16,360 bases of DNA from positions 1-16,360 of the forward strand of contig CAZTFU010000035.1 in assembly GCA_964612925.1 (NCBI GenBank), written 5' to 3'. The DNA is from Phil1 sp964612925. GTDB taxonomy: Bacteria > Bacillota > Clostridia > Christensenellales > CAG-138. This document shows positions 1 to 6,847 of the stretch, piece by piece (position 1 is the stretch's first letter; each line of letters begins with the position of its first letter). The position numbers and the translations under genes are program-made. The notes beneath the pieces were generated by a model. The model was not told the DNA's origin. It did not search any database and saw only the letters and a list, made by a program, of their open reading frames with translations.

Positions 1-141
1 CTCTCACCCTCTCAGTCGGCCTGCGCCCTCTCGCCCTCTCAGTCACGGCTTGCGCCGTGCCAGCTCTCCCAGAGGGAGAGCCAAGGGAAATAGCTCGCTT
101 GTACAGAACAAAAAGCTTGCCTCTCCCTATGGGAGAGGTGG
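1..141 (-). repeat. Dispersed hairpin repeat, copy A
   Basis: Non-coding, built from short hairpins. CACGGC (44-49) pairs with GCCGTG (54-59) across TTGC. GCTCTCCC (63-70) pairs with GGGAGAGC (74-81) across AGA. CCTCTCCC (120-127) pairs with GGGAGAGG (131-138) across TAT. On the minus strand it reads CTTGGCTCTCCCTCTGGG, then a stem, then GACTGAGAGGG twice. The same modules occur at 9720-10000 and 16287-16360. It may extend left of the window. No open frame here looks real. The function is unknown; it resembles intergenic hairpin repeats known in gut Clostridia. Confidence 0.75.
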
Positions 142-207
142 ACAGATTACAATAACAAGTGCAATACGGTGCAATTTGAATACAAGTCACCTTATCTTGC
201 GCAGAAT

Positions 208-240
208 ATAAATGGCGGCAGGGGTATTCCCTGCCGCCGT
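208..240 (-). terminator. Intrinsic terminator after the alcohol dehydrogenase
   Basis: GGCGGCAGGG (214-223) pairs perfectly with CCCTGCCGCC (229-238) around a five-base loop. On the minus strand the stem is followed by ATTTATATT, a modest U-rich tail. It lies 20 bases past the dehydrogenase stop codon. The plus strand has GTTTTGTT after the stem, so it may work in both directions. Confidence 0.75.
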
Positions 241-259
241 TTTGTTGCAGATTGGTTTT

Positions 260-1441
260 TTAGAAGTCTACTTCGGTGCCGTAGAACGTGCACTTAAACA
301 GCTTTGCCATCTGCTCTTCGGTTATGGCCCTGGGGTTGGAGCCGGTACATGCATCAGCAACCGCATTTGCGGCTATGGAGTCAAGTTTTTCAAGGAACTC
401 GTCCTCATTTACGCCAAATTCGCGTATGGTCTTGGGTATGTTCATGGCACGGTTGAATTCCTCTATCTTTTCGATAAGGGCATTGACCTGAGCCTTTTCG
501 GATGTGCCGCCAAGACCCACGCGGCGCGCTATATCGGCATAGCGGCGCATGGCCTCCTTATCGTGCGAATTGTATTTTATAACATAGGGCAGATATATCG
601 CATTCGCGCAGCCGTGCGGTATGTGGCCGGTTGAGAACGCCGCGCCCGTCTTATGTGCCATTGAGTGAACTATGCCGAGCAGTGCGTTCGAGAATGCCTG
701 ACCCGCAAGGCACTGCGCATAGTGCATCTGTTCACGCGCATCCATATCATTGTTATAGGAAGCGGGCAGATAGTCAAACACCATCTCTATCGCCTTTATC
801 GCAAGCGGATCGGTAAAGGGGCTGTTGAGCGTGGAAACATAAGCCTCTATCGCATGGGTAAGGGCATCCATGCCCGTATATGCAACCTGCTTTGTGGGTA
901 ACGACTCAACAAGCGCGGGATCGACTATCGCAACATCGGGGGTTATTTCAAAGTCCGCAAGGGGATATTTGATTCCTTTTGAATAATCCGTTATTACGGA
1001 GAAAGCCGTAACCTCTGTTGCGGTGCCCGAGGTTGAGGGTATTGCGCAGAAGCGTGCCTTGGTTCTGAGCTTGGGGAAGTTGAAGGGCGTGCAAAGCTCT
1101 TCAAACGTGGTATCGGGGTATTCATAGAATGCCCACATCGCCTTTGCCGCGTCTATGGGAGAGCCGCCGCCTATCGACACTATCCAATCGGGTTGGAACT
1201 CGGTCATAGCCTTTGCACCACGCATTACCGTTTCAACGGAAGGGTCGGGTTCAACGCCTTCAAAGAATCTTACTTCCATGCCTGCTTCCTTCAAATAAGC
1301 CTCTACCTTGTCAAGAAAGCCTCCCTTTCTCATGGAGCTGCCGCCCGTAACGACTATCGCCCTTTTGCCGGAAAGGTTCTTCAGGTTTTCAAGTGCATCC
1401 TTGCCGTAATAAAGGTCCCTGGGTAATGTAAATCTGCTCAT
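260..1441 (-). CDS. Iron-containing alcohol dehydrogenase
   Basis: A 393-residue cytosolic NAD(P)H-dependent dehydrogenase of the iron-activated (group III) family, probably reducing an aldehyde to an alcohol in fermentation. Visible motifs: the dinucleotide-binding GGGSPIDAAKA at about 91-101, then the metal ligands expected for this family at D192, H196 (MDALTHAIE), H259 (GIVHSMAH) and H276 (HIPHG), with H263 as the conserved extra histidine. Length is normal for the family. The ATG is supported by AAGGAGG eight bases upstream. It is a single-gene unit with its own promoter and terminator, unrelated in function to the origin genes beside it. Substrate (ethanol, butanol or a diol) and cofactor cannot be told from the sequence. 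Confidence 0.95.
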   Translation of the reverse strand: MSRFTLPRDLYYGKDALENLKNLSGKRAIVVTGGSSMRKGGFLDKVEAYLKEAGMEVRFFEGVEPDPSVETVMRGAKAMTEFQPDWIVSIGGGSPIDAAKAMWAFYEYPDTTFEELCTPFNFPKLRTKARFCAIPSTSGTATEVTAFSVITDYSKGIKYPLADFEITPDVAIVDPALVESLPTKQVAYTGMDALTHAIEAYVSTLNSPFTDPLAIKAIEMVFDYLPASYNNDMDAREQMHYAQCLAGQAFSNALLGIVHSMAHKTGAAFSTGHIPHGCANAIYLPYVIKYNSHDKEAMRRYADIARRVGLGGTSEKAQVNALIEKIEEFNRAMNIPKTIREFGVNEDEFLEKLDSIAANAVADACTGSNPRAITEEQMAKLFKCTFYGTEVDF

Positions 1442-1480
1442 TTATTTATCCTCCTTGATATAAATCGGTTTTACGATTAT

Positions 1481-1509
1481 CTTTTACAGTATCAATCTCG
1501 ATTTGTCAA
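1481..1509 (-). promoter_or_regulatory. Candidate promoter of the alcohol dehydrogenase
   Basis: On the minus strand a consensus -35 TTGACA (1504-1509) is followed after 17 bases by TAAAAG (1481-1486), a 4/6 match to the -10 box. The start would be near 1474, giving a leader of about 30 bases with a strong AAGGAGG. I saw no clear Rex or other redox operator. Confidence 0.5.
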
Positions 1510-1560
1510 TAGGTTGACGTTAAATAATTCGCATAATTGATAAAATTTCACTTTTCCCTT

Positions 1561-1585
1561 ATTTTATTCACTTTTTGAATGAAAT
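1561..1585. other. Inverted repeat in the 1442-1875 intergenic gap
   Basis: ATTTTATTCA (1561-1570) and TGAATGAAAT (1576-1585) form a 10-bp near-perfect inverted repeat around CTTTT. It lies between the divergent dehydrogenase and parA promoters, so it could be an operator or an RNA hairpin. The rest of 1510-1733 shows only AT-rich sequence and two TATAAAAG direct repeats (near 1659 and 1681); I see no gene in it. Confidence 0.3.
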
Positions 1586-1733
1586 CAGGCGGCCCTTTTA
1601 TTGAATCGGGGCGCAAATAGCACCTCAAAACCGTGTGTTTCTTATTTCAGAGGGCCTTATAAAAGCTCCTTATTATCCGCTATAAAAGGACGATACCATC
1701 AATGCTCTTTTATGTACAGGCGCATTTTTAGAT

Positions 1734-1749
1734 TGTTTCATGTGAAACA
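1734..1749. promoter_or_regulatory. parS: parS centromere-like site (near-perfect)
   Basis: The 16 bases TGTTTCATGTGAAACA differ from the palindromic Firmicute parS consensus (TGTTTCACGTGAAACA) only at one central base. ParB loads here and spreads along DNA as a CTP-dependent clamp. The site ends four bases before the -35 of the parA promoter, so ParB bound here could repress its own operon. Confidence 0.9.
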
Positions 1750-1753
1750 TTGA

Positions 1754-1782
1754 TTGTTTTATGAGGAAATATACATTATAAT
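1754..1782 (+). promoter_or_regulatory. parA-parB promoter
   Basis: TTGTTT (1754-1759), a 17-base spacer and a consensus TATAAT (1777-1782). The predicted start is near 1789, leaving a leader of about 87 bases before parA. The -35 half-matches consensus but the -10 is perfect and the placement beside parS fits autoregulation. Confidence 0.7.
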
Positions 1783-1875
1783 GTTTATTGGCGGCACGGT
1801 GGCGCATACGGCGTTACGGGGGCACGGATTCGTTCGCCCCGCACCGCATGACTTTTACGGGAGAAACTATTTAAT

Positions 1876-2643
1876 ATGTCTAAGATAATAGCTATCGCCA
1901 ACCAAAAGGGCGGCGTGGGAAAGACCACTACCACGGTAAATCTTTCGGCCTGCGTTGCGGCACTCGGTAAAAAGGTGCTTTGTATTGATATAGACCCGCA
2001 GGGTAACTGCACAAGCGGACTTGGCGTGGATAAGGAAAGTCCCGAGCACAGCATATACGATGTTTTGATAAACGGCGTAAGCGCGGCGGAGGCTCGCGTT
2101 GCCACTCCTACCGAAAATCTTGAGCTGATATGTGCCCGTAAGGAGCTTTCGGGAGCGGAGGTGGAGCTTGTCAACACCCTTGCGCGAGAGACGGTGCTGA
2201 AAAGGGCACTGGACAAGGTGCGTAACGAGTACGACTATATTTTTATAGATTGTCCGCCCTCCCTCGGCCTGCTGACCATCAATGCGCTTACGGCGGCAGA
2301 TACATTGCTTGCGCCCATACAGTGCGAATATTACGCACTTGAGGGGTTAAGCGACCTTATGAACACGGTAAAGCTCGTGCGCACTCACTTAAACAGCAAG
2401 CTTGCCGTTGAGGGCGTAGTACTTACAATGTTTGACGCAAGGACCAATTTATCGGAGCAGGTGGTGCTTGAAGTGAAGAAGTTCTTCAAAAACAAGGTAT
2501 ACAATACCATAATTCCCCGCTCCGTTCGCCTTGGTGAAGCGCCGAGTTTCGGTATGCCCATAAACAAATACGACCCCAAGAGCGTAGGTGCAAAAGCATA
2601 TGATGCACTTGCGCGGGAGCTTATAGGTAAGGAGGATATATAA
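1876..2643 (+). CDS. parA: ParA/Soj chromosome-partitioning ATPase
   Basis: A 255-residue Walker-type ATPase that binds the nucleoid as an ATP dimer, helps ParB-parS complexes separate sister origins, and in Bacillus (Soj) also controls DnaA. The deviant Walker A KGGVGKTT is at 11-18, the Walker A' IDIDPQGN is near 37-44, and the Walker B-like IFIDCPPSLG is near 115-124. Length is typical of chromosomal Soj without an extra N-terminal HTH. The ribosome site is weak (GGGAG, 12 bases before ATG), but the start matches the family. parB follows after one base, so the two are translationally coupled. It reads toward oriC, opposite to the usual Firmicute arrangement. Confidence 0.97.
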   Translation: MSKIIAIANQKGGVGKTTTTVNLSACVAALGKKVLCIDIDPQGNCTSGLGVDKESPEHSIYDVLINGVSAAEARVATPTENLELICARKELSGAEVELVNTLARETVLKRALDKVRNEYDYIFIDCPPSLGLLTINALTAADTLLAPIQCEYYALEGLSDLMNTVKLVRTHLNSKLAVEGVVLTMFDARTNLSEQVVLEVKKFFKNKVYNTIIPRSVRLGEAPSFGMPINKYDPKSVGAKAYDALARELIGKEDI

Positions 2644-2644
2644 T

Positions 2645-3505
2645 ATGGCAATGAAAAAACTGGGACGCGGACTTGATGCCCTGCTTGGAGATTACACCGC
2701 AACCCCGCCCGAAGGCATTGTTCAGGCCGATATTTATATGATAGACACAAACGCCGATCAGCCGCGAAAGACGTTTGACGAGGGCAGGCTAAATGAGCTT
2801 GCCGAAAGTTTAAAGCGGCACGGCATGGTTCAGCCGATAATAGTACATCAAAACGGGGACAGATATACAATAGTTGCTGGTGAACGCCGCTTCCGTGCGG
2901 CTCGGCTTGCGGGCTTTGAAAAGGTACCCGTTATAGTAAAGCAGTTTGACGATGCTCAAATACAGGAAATAGCACTTGTTGAAAATCTTCAGCGCGAAAG
3001 CCTGAACCCCATAGAGGAAGCCGCGGCTATCCGCTTCCTTATGCAACAGCACGACCTTACGCAAGAGGAGGTATCCTCCCGCCTCAGCAAGAGCAGACCC
3101 GCCATAGCCAACAGTTTAAGGCTCCTTTCCCTGCCCGACAGCGTGCAGGATATGGTAAAGGAAGGCAAGCTCAGCGCGGGTCACGGCAGGGCACTTGCCG
3201 CCGTGAAGGACAGTGCCGCCGTGCTTCGCCTTGCAAACGATGCGGCAACAAACGGCTGGTCCGTCAGGGAAATTGAGCGCAAGGCGGCAAGGATAATAAA
3301 TCCCGAACTTGCAAGCATCGAACGCGAAGCAAAGAAAAAGCACGTCCGTCAGACCAACGATATGTACGTTGCGCAGGAAAAGTTGCGTGAACGCCTTGGT
3401 ACAAAGGTCACTATAGACGGCAGTGAAAAGAAGGGCAAAATAACGATAGAGTATTATTCCCGCGAAGGGCTTGAGGCACTTTACGACGCGCTGATGACAA
3501 TATAA
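2645..3505 (+). CDS. parB: ParB/Spo0J chromosome-partitioning CTPase
   Basis: A 286-residue parS-binding protein. The N-terminal basic peptide KKLGRGLDALLG (4-15) is the usual ParA-stimulating tail. The ParB/Srx domain carries the CTP-binding GERRFRAARLAG (79-90) and LVENLQRESLNPIEEA (111-126). A helix-turn-helix follows at about 137-160 (LTQEEVSSRLSKSRPAIANSLRLL), and a C-terminal dimerisation region ends the protein. AAGGAGG sits eight bases before the ATG and overlaps the end of parA. Its targets in this window are the parS sites at 1734 and 4021. SMC recruitment is known for the family and is inferred here. Confidence 0.97.
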   Translation: MAMKKLGRGLDALLGDYTATPPEGIVQADIYMIDTNADQPRKTFDEGRLNELAESLKRHGMVQPIIVHQNGDRYTIVAGERRFRAARLAGFEKVPVIVKQFDDAQIQEIALVENLQRESLNPIEEAAAIRFLMQQHDLTQEEVSSRLSKSRPAIANSLRLLSLPDSVQDMVKEGKLSAGHGRALAAVKDSAAVLRLANDAATNGWSVREIERKAARIINPELASIEREAKKKHVRQTNDMYVAQEKLRERLGTKVTIDGSEKKGKITIEYYSREGLEALYDALMTI

Positions 3506-3543
3506 AAATTAAGGCGGCTTGAGAAAAAAACAAGCCGCCTTAA
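3503..3543 (-). terminator. Intrinsic terminator, minus strand
   Basis: TTAAGGCGGCTTG (3509-3521) pairs over 13 bp with CAAGCCGCCTTAA (3531-3543). On the minus strand it is followed by TTTTTAT, so it can end transcripts of the murG operon that come through from the right. On the plus strand it lacks a U-tract but still gives parB mRNA a strong 3' hairpin. Confidence 0.65.
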
Positions 3544-3567
3544 TCGTCTGAAAACCTCGGAATTAAA

Positions 3568-3608
3568 TTAAGGGGCTACCGCCCCTTAAAAACCCTGTTT
3601 TTTTTACC
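3568..3608. terminator. Second hairpin between parB and the ModE-like gene
   Basis: TTAAGGGGC (3568-3576) pairs with GCCCCTTAA (3581-3589) around TACC. On the plus strand a run of eight or more T follows after a short gap (AAAACCCTG); on the minus strand TTTAATT follows. A weaker terminator in either direction, or a spacer hairpin. Confidence 0.45.
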
Positions 3609-3615
3609 AGGTCGG

Positions 3616-3647
3616 GCAGTTTGAGGAAATTCAAACTGCATTTTTAT
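3616..3647 (+). terminator. Intrinsic terminator, plus strand (parAB)
   Basis: GCAGTTTGA (3616-3624) pairs with TCAAACTGC (3631-3639), loop GGAAAT, followed directly by ATTTTTATT. This is the best plus-strand terminator after parB, 110 bases past its stop. Confidence 0.7.
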
Positions 3648-3659
3648 TATGCCGAAATT

Positions 3660-4037
3660 CTAATCGTTATCCCTTTTCCACCCGTCAATTACGGCATCCG
3701 CCGTGCGTGAAAGTTCTCTTTGCAGTGTGCGGTATTTTTCAAGCAGGCTCCTCCCCTGCTCCGTTACCCTTGCACCGCCGCCGTTTTTGCCGCCCGTGGA
3801 TGTGTCTATCAGCTTAAAGCCAAGTTGCTGTTCGCACTCATGCATTACGCGCCATGCCTTTGAATATGCCATGCCCATGCGCGTTGCCGCCGCGCGGAGC
3901 GAACTAAGCTCCTCCACCCCGTCAAGCAGTTCCGCAATGCCCGGGCCGAAGCACTTTTCATTCTTAAAAAGCCTTACGCTTATAACGCATTTCAAGCTTT
4001 CATACATTTCGCTCTCATTTTGTTTCACGTGAAACAT
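3660..4037 (-). CDS. ModE-like winged-helix DNA-binding protein
   Basis: A 125-residue protein matching the LysR-type winged helix of ModE at about 44-100: LSSLRAAATRMGMAYSKAWRVM, then QLGFKLIDTSTGG, a glycine-rich wing and VTEQGRSLLEKY. It lacks the C-terminal molybdate-binding (TOBE/MOP) domains of full ModE, so its signal is unknown. No molybdate transport or cofactor genes are nearby. It is last in the murG operon, nine bases after the methyltransferase stop. The start is unsure: the annotated ATG has GGAGG directly against it with no spacer, whereas the GTG of codon 4 lies nine bases from that GGAGG. The first codons coincide with a perfect parS. Confidence 0.8.
   Translation of the reverse strand: MFHVKQNESEMYESLKCVISVRLFKNEKCFGPGIAELLDGVEELSSLRAAATRMGMAYSKAWRVMHECEQQLGFKLIDTSTGGKNGGGARVTEQGRSLLEKYRTLQRELSRTADAVIDGWKRDND
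4021..4036. promoter_or_regulatory. parS: parS site, perfect 16-bp palindrome inside a gene start
   Basis: TGTTTCACGTGAAACA is an exact match to the Firmicute parS consensus and is its own reverse complement. It covers codons 1-6 of the ModE-like gene on the minus strand, which therefore begins MFHVKQ. ParB bound here could hinder transcription into the gene, and the site constrains the protein's N-terminus. Confidence 0.95.
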
Positions 4038-4046
4038 CCTCCGCTC

Positions 4047-5594
4047 TTATTTAAGCTTCAATATAAATATGCCCGGCATCAGGCCGCCCGCTTCCGTGCG
4101 GGTTTCGGTAACAAGGTCAAGGTACGGCCTTTCGCGAATGAGCTTCTTGAGTAGCGTAAACTCCATTGTGTACAGTATCGCAACGCCGTTTTCGTTAAGC
4201 CATGTAGGGAGCTTATCCAACAATCCCGCATATAGCCTTTCGTTGTTCGCATGCGTGCCCACGCGGTTGCCGAAGGGCAAATTGGCAATAACCTCGTCAT
4301 AGGGTCGCTTGGCTTCAAATCGCAGCATGTCGTTGCATATGAATTTTGCGCGGCTTTCGGCCTTTTCCGCATTTACTCGGGCAATGTCAATAGCCTTGTG
4401 CGCAATGTCCACGCCCGTAAGGTTGGCCGCGGGCGCAAGTTTTTCCCTTTCTATAAGCAATGTACCGCTGCCACAGCATGGGTCGAGTACCCTTGCATTC
4501 ACCTTCATGTGCTCCATTGCGTATCTGAGCACCGCCGCCGCCGTTGTCGGGTGTATGCTTGCGGGAAGCGACTGTTCGCGGTAGTCAAAGCGACCGTCAT
4601 GAATAAGCGTGGGGCGAGCATATATGTTCGTCTTGCCCTTTGCAGAGGGCTCGAACACAAGCTCAATTTCATAATCCGAAAAAGAGTTTTTCACCTTGTC
4701 GCTGTCTATCACGGAAGTAAGCTCATATATTCTGTCGGACTTTTTACCCGTTTCGCCCTTTATTTCTATTCTGTAGCCGTAGGGAGGCTCCCCTTTACAG
4801 CACCCTTCAAAAAAGTCCCTTATAAAGCGAGTGCAGAGTAAAAGCTCCGCCGTGCCCACCTTTTCAACGCCCTTTACAATGGGCATAAGCAGTGTCTGCA
4901 TGCTCCTTAGCGTATACAGCTTTTCAATATCATCGGTTTTTATGAACACGCTGTTGCCCTTGTGGGTGTAGCCCTCAAAGTCCGCCTCCTCAAGGTCATA
5001 TAAGAGAGAGCCGACAAGCCTGTCGGGTGCGCGCAGTTCAAACTCATATTCCCTGTCAAGTGCCGTAAACTCATGTTTTGGCATTTTTGTAAGATTTTTA
5101 AGTGCGGTAGCGAGTGCGCGTTTTTCCTCGTTGCAGTGGGCAACCTCGTTTTCGTCCCTTGCGGGCTCGATTAAGTATGTTTCAAGGAAAGCCTTTGCCT
5201 CATCCCCACCGCATGCACCTATGGCAAGTATCATGCTTGGCCTTACAAAGCGCATATACTCATCATCAAGCGATTTTATAAGCTGCGGCACATATTTTTC
5301 ATCCTTCAGCGCACCCATAAGCCGCGCCGTGTTTTTGCGCAGCTTTGCATCCGATGATTCCATCATATGCGCAAATACGTCAATTGCGTACTCATCAAGC
5401 CTTTTTTTGATATCTTCACGGTATTTTTTCTGTTTTGACAGCCTTACAAGGAATGCGCACGCGGCGGAGTTTTCCTCATCACAATAAAGCGACCACGCAG
5501 GCTCAAATGCCTGTTCCGCCCTGTCGGAAAGCTTTTCGGTGCCGTTCGGCTCGCTCAATATGCGCCTTACCTTGTCGCGGTTCATCTGTATCAT
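4047..5594 (-). CDS. HEAT-repeat / RlmL-Trm14-type RNA methyltransferase fusion
   Basis: A 515-residue protein in three parts. Residues about 25-170 are helical with HEAT-like repeats (LRKNTARLMGALKDEKYVPQLIKSLDD; VRPSMILAIGACGGDEAKAFLETYL). Residues about 180-335 resemble the THUMP-like region before UPF0020 methyltransferases. Residues about 340-515 are a Rossmann methyltransferase with the SAM-binding DPCCGSGTLLIE (371-382) and the catalytic NLPFGNR (438-444), the N-x-P-F pattern of N-methylating RNA enzymes such as RlmL and Trm14. The substrate is probably rRNA or tRNA guanine, but the target is not known. The ATG abuts the murG stop (TAAATG) with AGAGGAG inside murG, implying coupling. 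The HEAT front is unusual for this family. Confidence 0.85.
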   Translation of the reverse strand: MIQMNRDKVRRILSEPNGTEKLSDRAEQAFEPAWSLYCDEENSAACAFLVRLSKQKKYREDIKKRLDEYAIDVFAHMMESSDAKLRKNTARLMGALKDEKYVPQLIKSLDDEYMRFVRPSMILAIGACGGDEAKAFLETYLIEPARDENEVAHCNEEKRALATALKNLTKMPKHEFTALDREYEFELRAPDRLVGSLLYDLEEADFEGYTHKGNSVFIKTDDIEKLYTLRSMQTLLMPIVKGVEKVGTAELLLCTRFIRDFFEGCCKGEPPYGYRIEIKGETGKKSDRIYELTSVIDSDKVKNSFSDYEIELVFEPSAKGKTNIYARPTLIHDGRFDYREQSLPASIHPTTAAAVLRYAMEHMKVNARVLDPCCGSGTLLIEREKLAPAANLTGVDIAHKAIDIARVNAEKAESRAKFICNDMLRFEAKRPYDEVIANLPFGNRVGTHANNERLYAGLLDKLPTWLNENGVAILYTMEFTLLKKLIRERPYLDLVTETRTEAGGLMPGIFILKLK

Positions 5595-6671
5595 TTATTT
5601 GCTCCTCTTTGCGGCCTCGGCACGTATTGCGTCAAGCACCTCGTCCGTGCCGTCTGCGGTCGATTCGGCACTCATTGTCGAAATAAAGGAAAGCCTGCGG
5701 TCATAAAGATCGTTTACGCTGTCAAGCAATGTTGAAGCACTAAGTCTTTCCTGCTCAAGCACCATGGCATATCCCTTGCGGGAGAAATAGCCCGCATTCT
5801 GTATCTGATCCCCTCTGCTTGCACTCAGCGGCAAGGGTATAAGCAGCATGGGCTTGCACAGCGCAAGCAGTTCAAACACCGCATTTGCGCCCGCGCGGCT
5901 TACCACAATGTCCGCCGCGGCAAAAACGTCGCTAAGCTCCTTTGATATGAACTCATATTGGCGATAGCACGGATTGTCTATACTCTCATCCACCTTGCCC
6001 GCGCCGCATATGTGCACTATGTCAAACGTTCTTGTAAGGCTGCCGAGCGCATCGCGCACGGCCTCGTTTATCGCCGCCGCGCCAAGGCTGCCGCCTATTA
6101 TCAAAAGAATGGGCTTTTCTCCGTCAAAGCCTAAAAATTCAAGGCCGCGCTTATTTACTCCGCCGTACAGATTGGGCCTTATCGGGGTGCCCGTGTGTAT
6201 TCCCTTTTTGCCCGTGTATGCAAGCGTATCTTCAAACGTTACGCATATTTTATCCGCAAAGTGCGCATTTATCTTGTTTGCAAGGCCGGGCGTATAGTCG
6301 CTCTCATGCGTTACCACACCCACATGGCTCATCCGCGCCGCTATCACAACGGGTACACTTACATACCCTCCCTTTGAAAACACTATGTCGGGCTTCACCT
6401 CGCGTATTATGTGCCGTGCCTCGAATACTCCCTTTATCACCTCAAACGGCATTTTAAGCGTCTTTAGCGAAAAATACCGCCTAAGCTTGCCCGCGCTTAT
6501 CTCGTGATATGTTATATTGGGCATATCCGCCATAAGCTTTTTTTCAATGCCGTCCGCCGTGCCGATATAATGTATCTCATAACCTTCGTCCAAAAGCTGT
6601 GGGAAAAGGGCCATATTAGGCGTAACGTGACCCGCACTGCCGCCGCCTGTAAAAACTATCTTTTTATTCAT
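5595..6671 (-). CDS. murG: MurG, lipid II-forming N-acetylglucosaminyltransferase
   Basis: A 358-residue peripheral membrane GT-B enzyme that adds GlcNAc from UDP-GlcNAc to lipid I. Visible: the N-terminal G-loop TGGGSAGHVTPN (8-19), HESDYTPGLANK (122-133), the second glycine loop GGSLGAAAIN (193-202), SRAGANAVFEL (258-268) and SASRGDQIQNA (283-293). The HESDxTPGLANK form, where E. coli has HEQN, is the variant seen in some Bacillus and Clostridia MurG proteins. It is first in an operon with the methyltransferase and ModE-like gene rather than in a division/cell-wall cluster. The leader holds a 7-bp hairpin (6686-6703) just before AAAGGCGG and the ATG. Confidence 0.95.
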   Translation of the reverse strand: MNKKIVFTGGGSAGHVTPNMALFPQLLDEGYEIHYIGTADGIEKKLMADMPNITYHEISAGKLRRYFSLKTLKMPFEVIKGVFEARHIIREVKPDIVFSKGGYVSVPVVIAARMSHVGVVTHESDYTPGLANKINAHFADKICVTFEDTLAYTGKKGIHTGTPIRPNLYGGVNKRGLEFLGFDGEKPILLIIGGSLGAAAINEAVRDALGSLTRTFDIVHICGAGKVDESIDNPCYRQYEFISKELSDVFAAADIVVSRAGANAVFELLALCKPMLLIPLPLSASRGDQIQNAGYFSRKGYAMVLEQERLSASTLLDSVNDLYDRRLSFISTMSAESTADGTDEVLDAIRAEAAKRSK

Positions 6672-6731
6672 TGCATCCGCCTTTCGGAAAAACCGTTTTT
6701 TCCATTTATAATATGCTTTTACTCAAATATA

Positions 6732-6760
6732 AGTATATCATTTACGCACTTTGGCGGCAA
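6732..6760 (-). promoter_or_regulatory. Candidate promoter of the murG operon
   Basis: On the minus strand TTGCCG (6755-6760), 17 bases, then TATACT (6732-6737) preceded by TGA, an extended -10. The start would be near 6725, with a leader of about 54 bases. Confidence 0.55.
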
Positions 6761-6775
6761 CAAATTTAAGCCGTT

Positions 6776-6804
6776 TTGAAATATGCTTCTTTTAATGGAA
6801 TAAT
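6776..6804 (+). promoter_or_regulatory. Candidate promoter of cca-mnmE
   Basis: TTGAAA (6776-6781), a 17-base spacer and AATAAT (6799-6804), each 5/6 to consensus. The start would be near 6811, 37 bases before the chosen cca ATG. It is divergent from the murG promoter, with about 16 bases between the -35 boxes. Confidence 0.5.
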
Positions 6805-6847
6805 AAAAATGGTAATATGGTTATATTATTCAATCAAGGGGAATGTC

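Noticed and set aside
1..141. CRISPR array or transposon end at the left edge
   Set aside because: The repeats are short hairpins without regular spacers, and no transposase or cas gene is nearby.
212..634. A 140-codon plus-strand frame near the left edge
   Set aside because: It is antisense to the alcohol dehydrogenase and begins in its terminator; no motif or ribosome site supports it.
1442..1875. Redox (Rex) operator or riboswitch controlling the dehydrogenase
   Set aside because: No TTGTGAA-N4-TTCACAA-like palindrome or known riboswitch core was seen; only the 1561-1585 inverted repeat stands out.
6776..6847. Upstream TTG start for cca
   Set aside because: Those codons overlap the likely -35 and -10 boxes, and the conserved protein starts after the ribosome site at 6836-6843.
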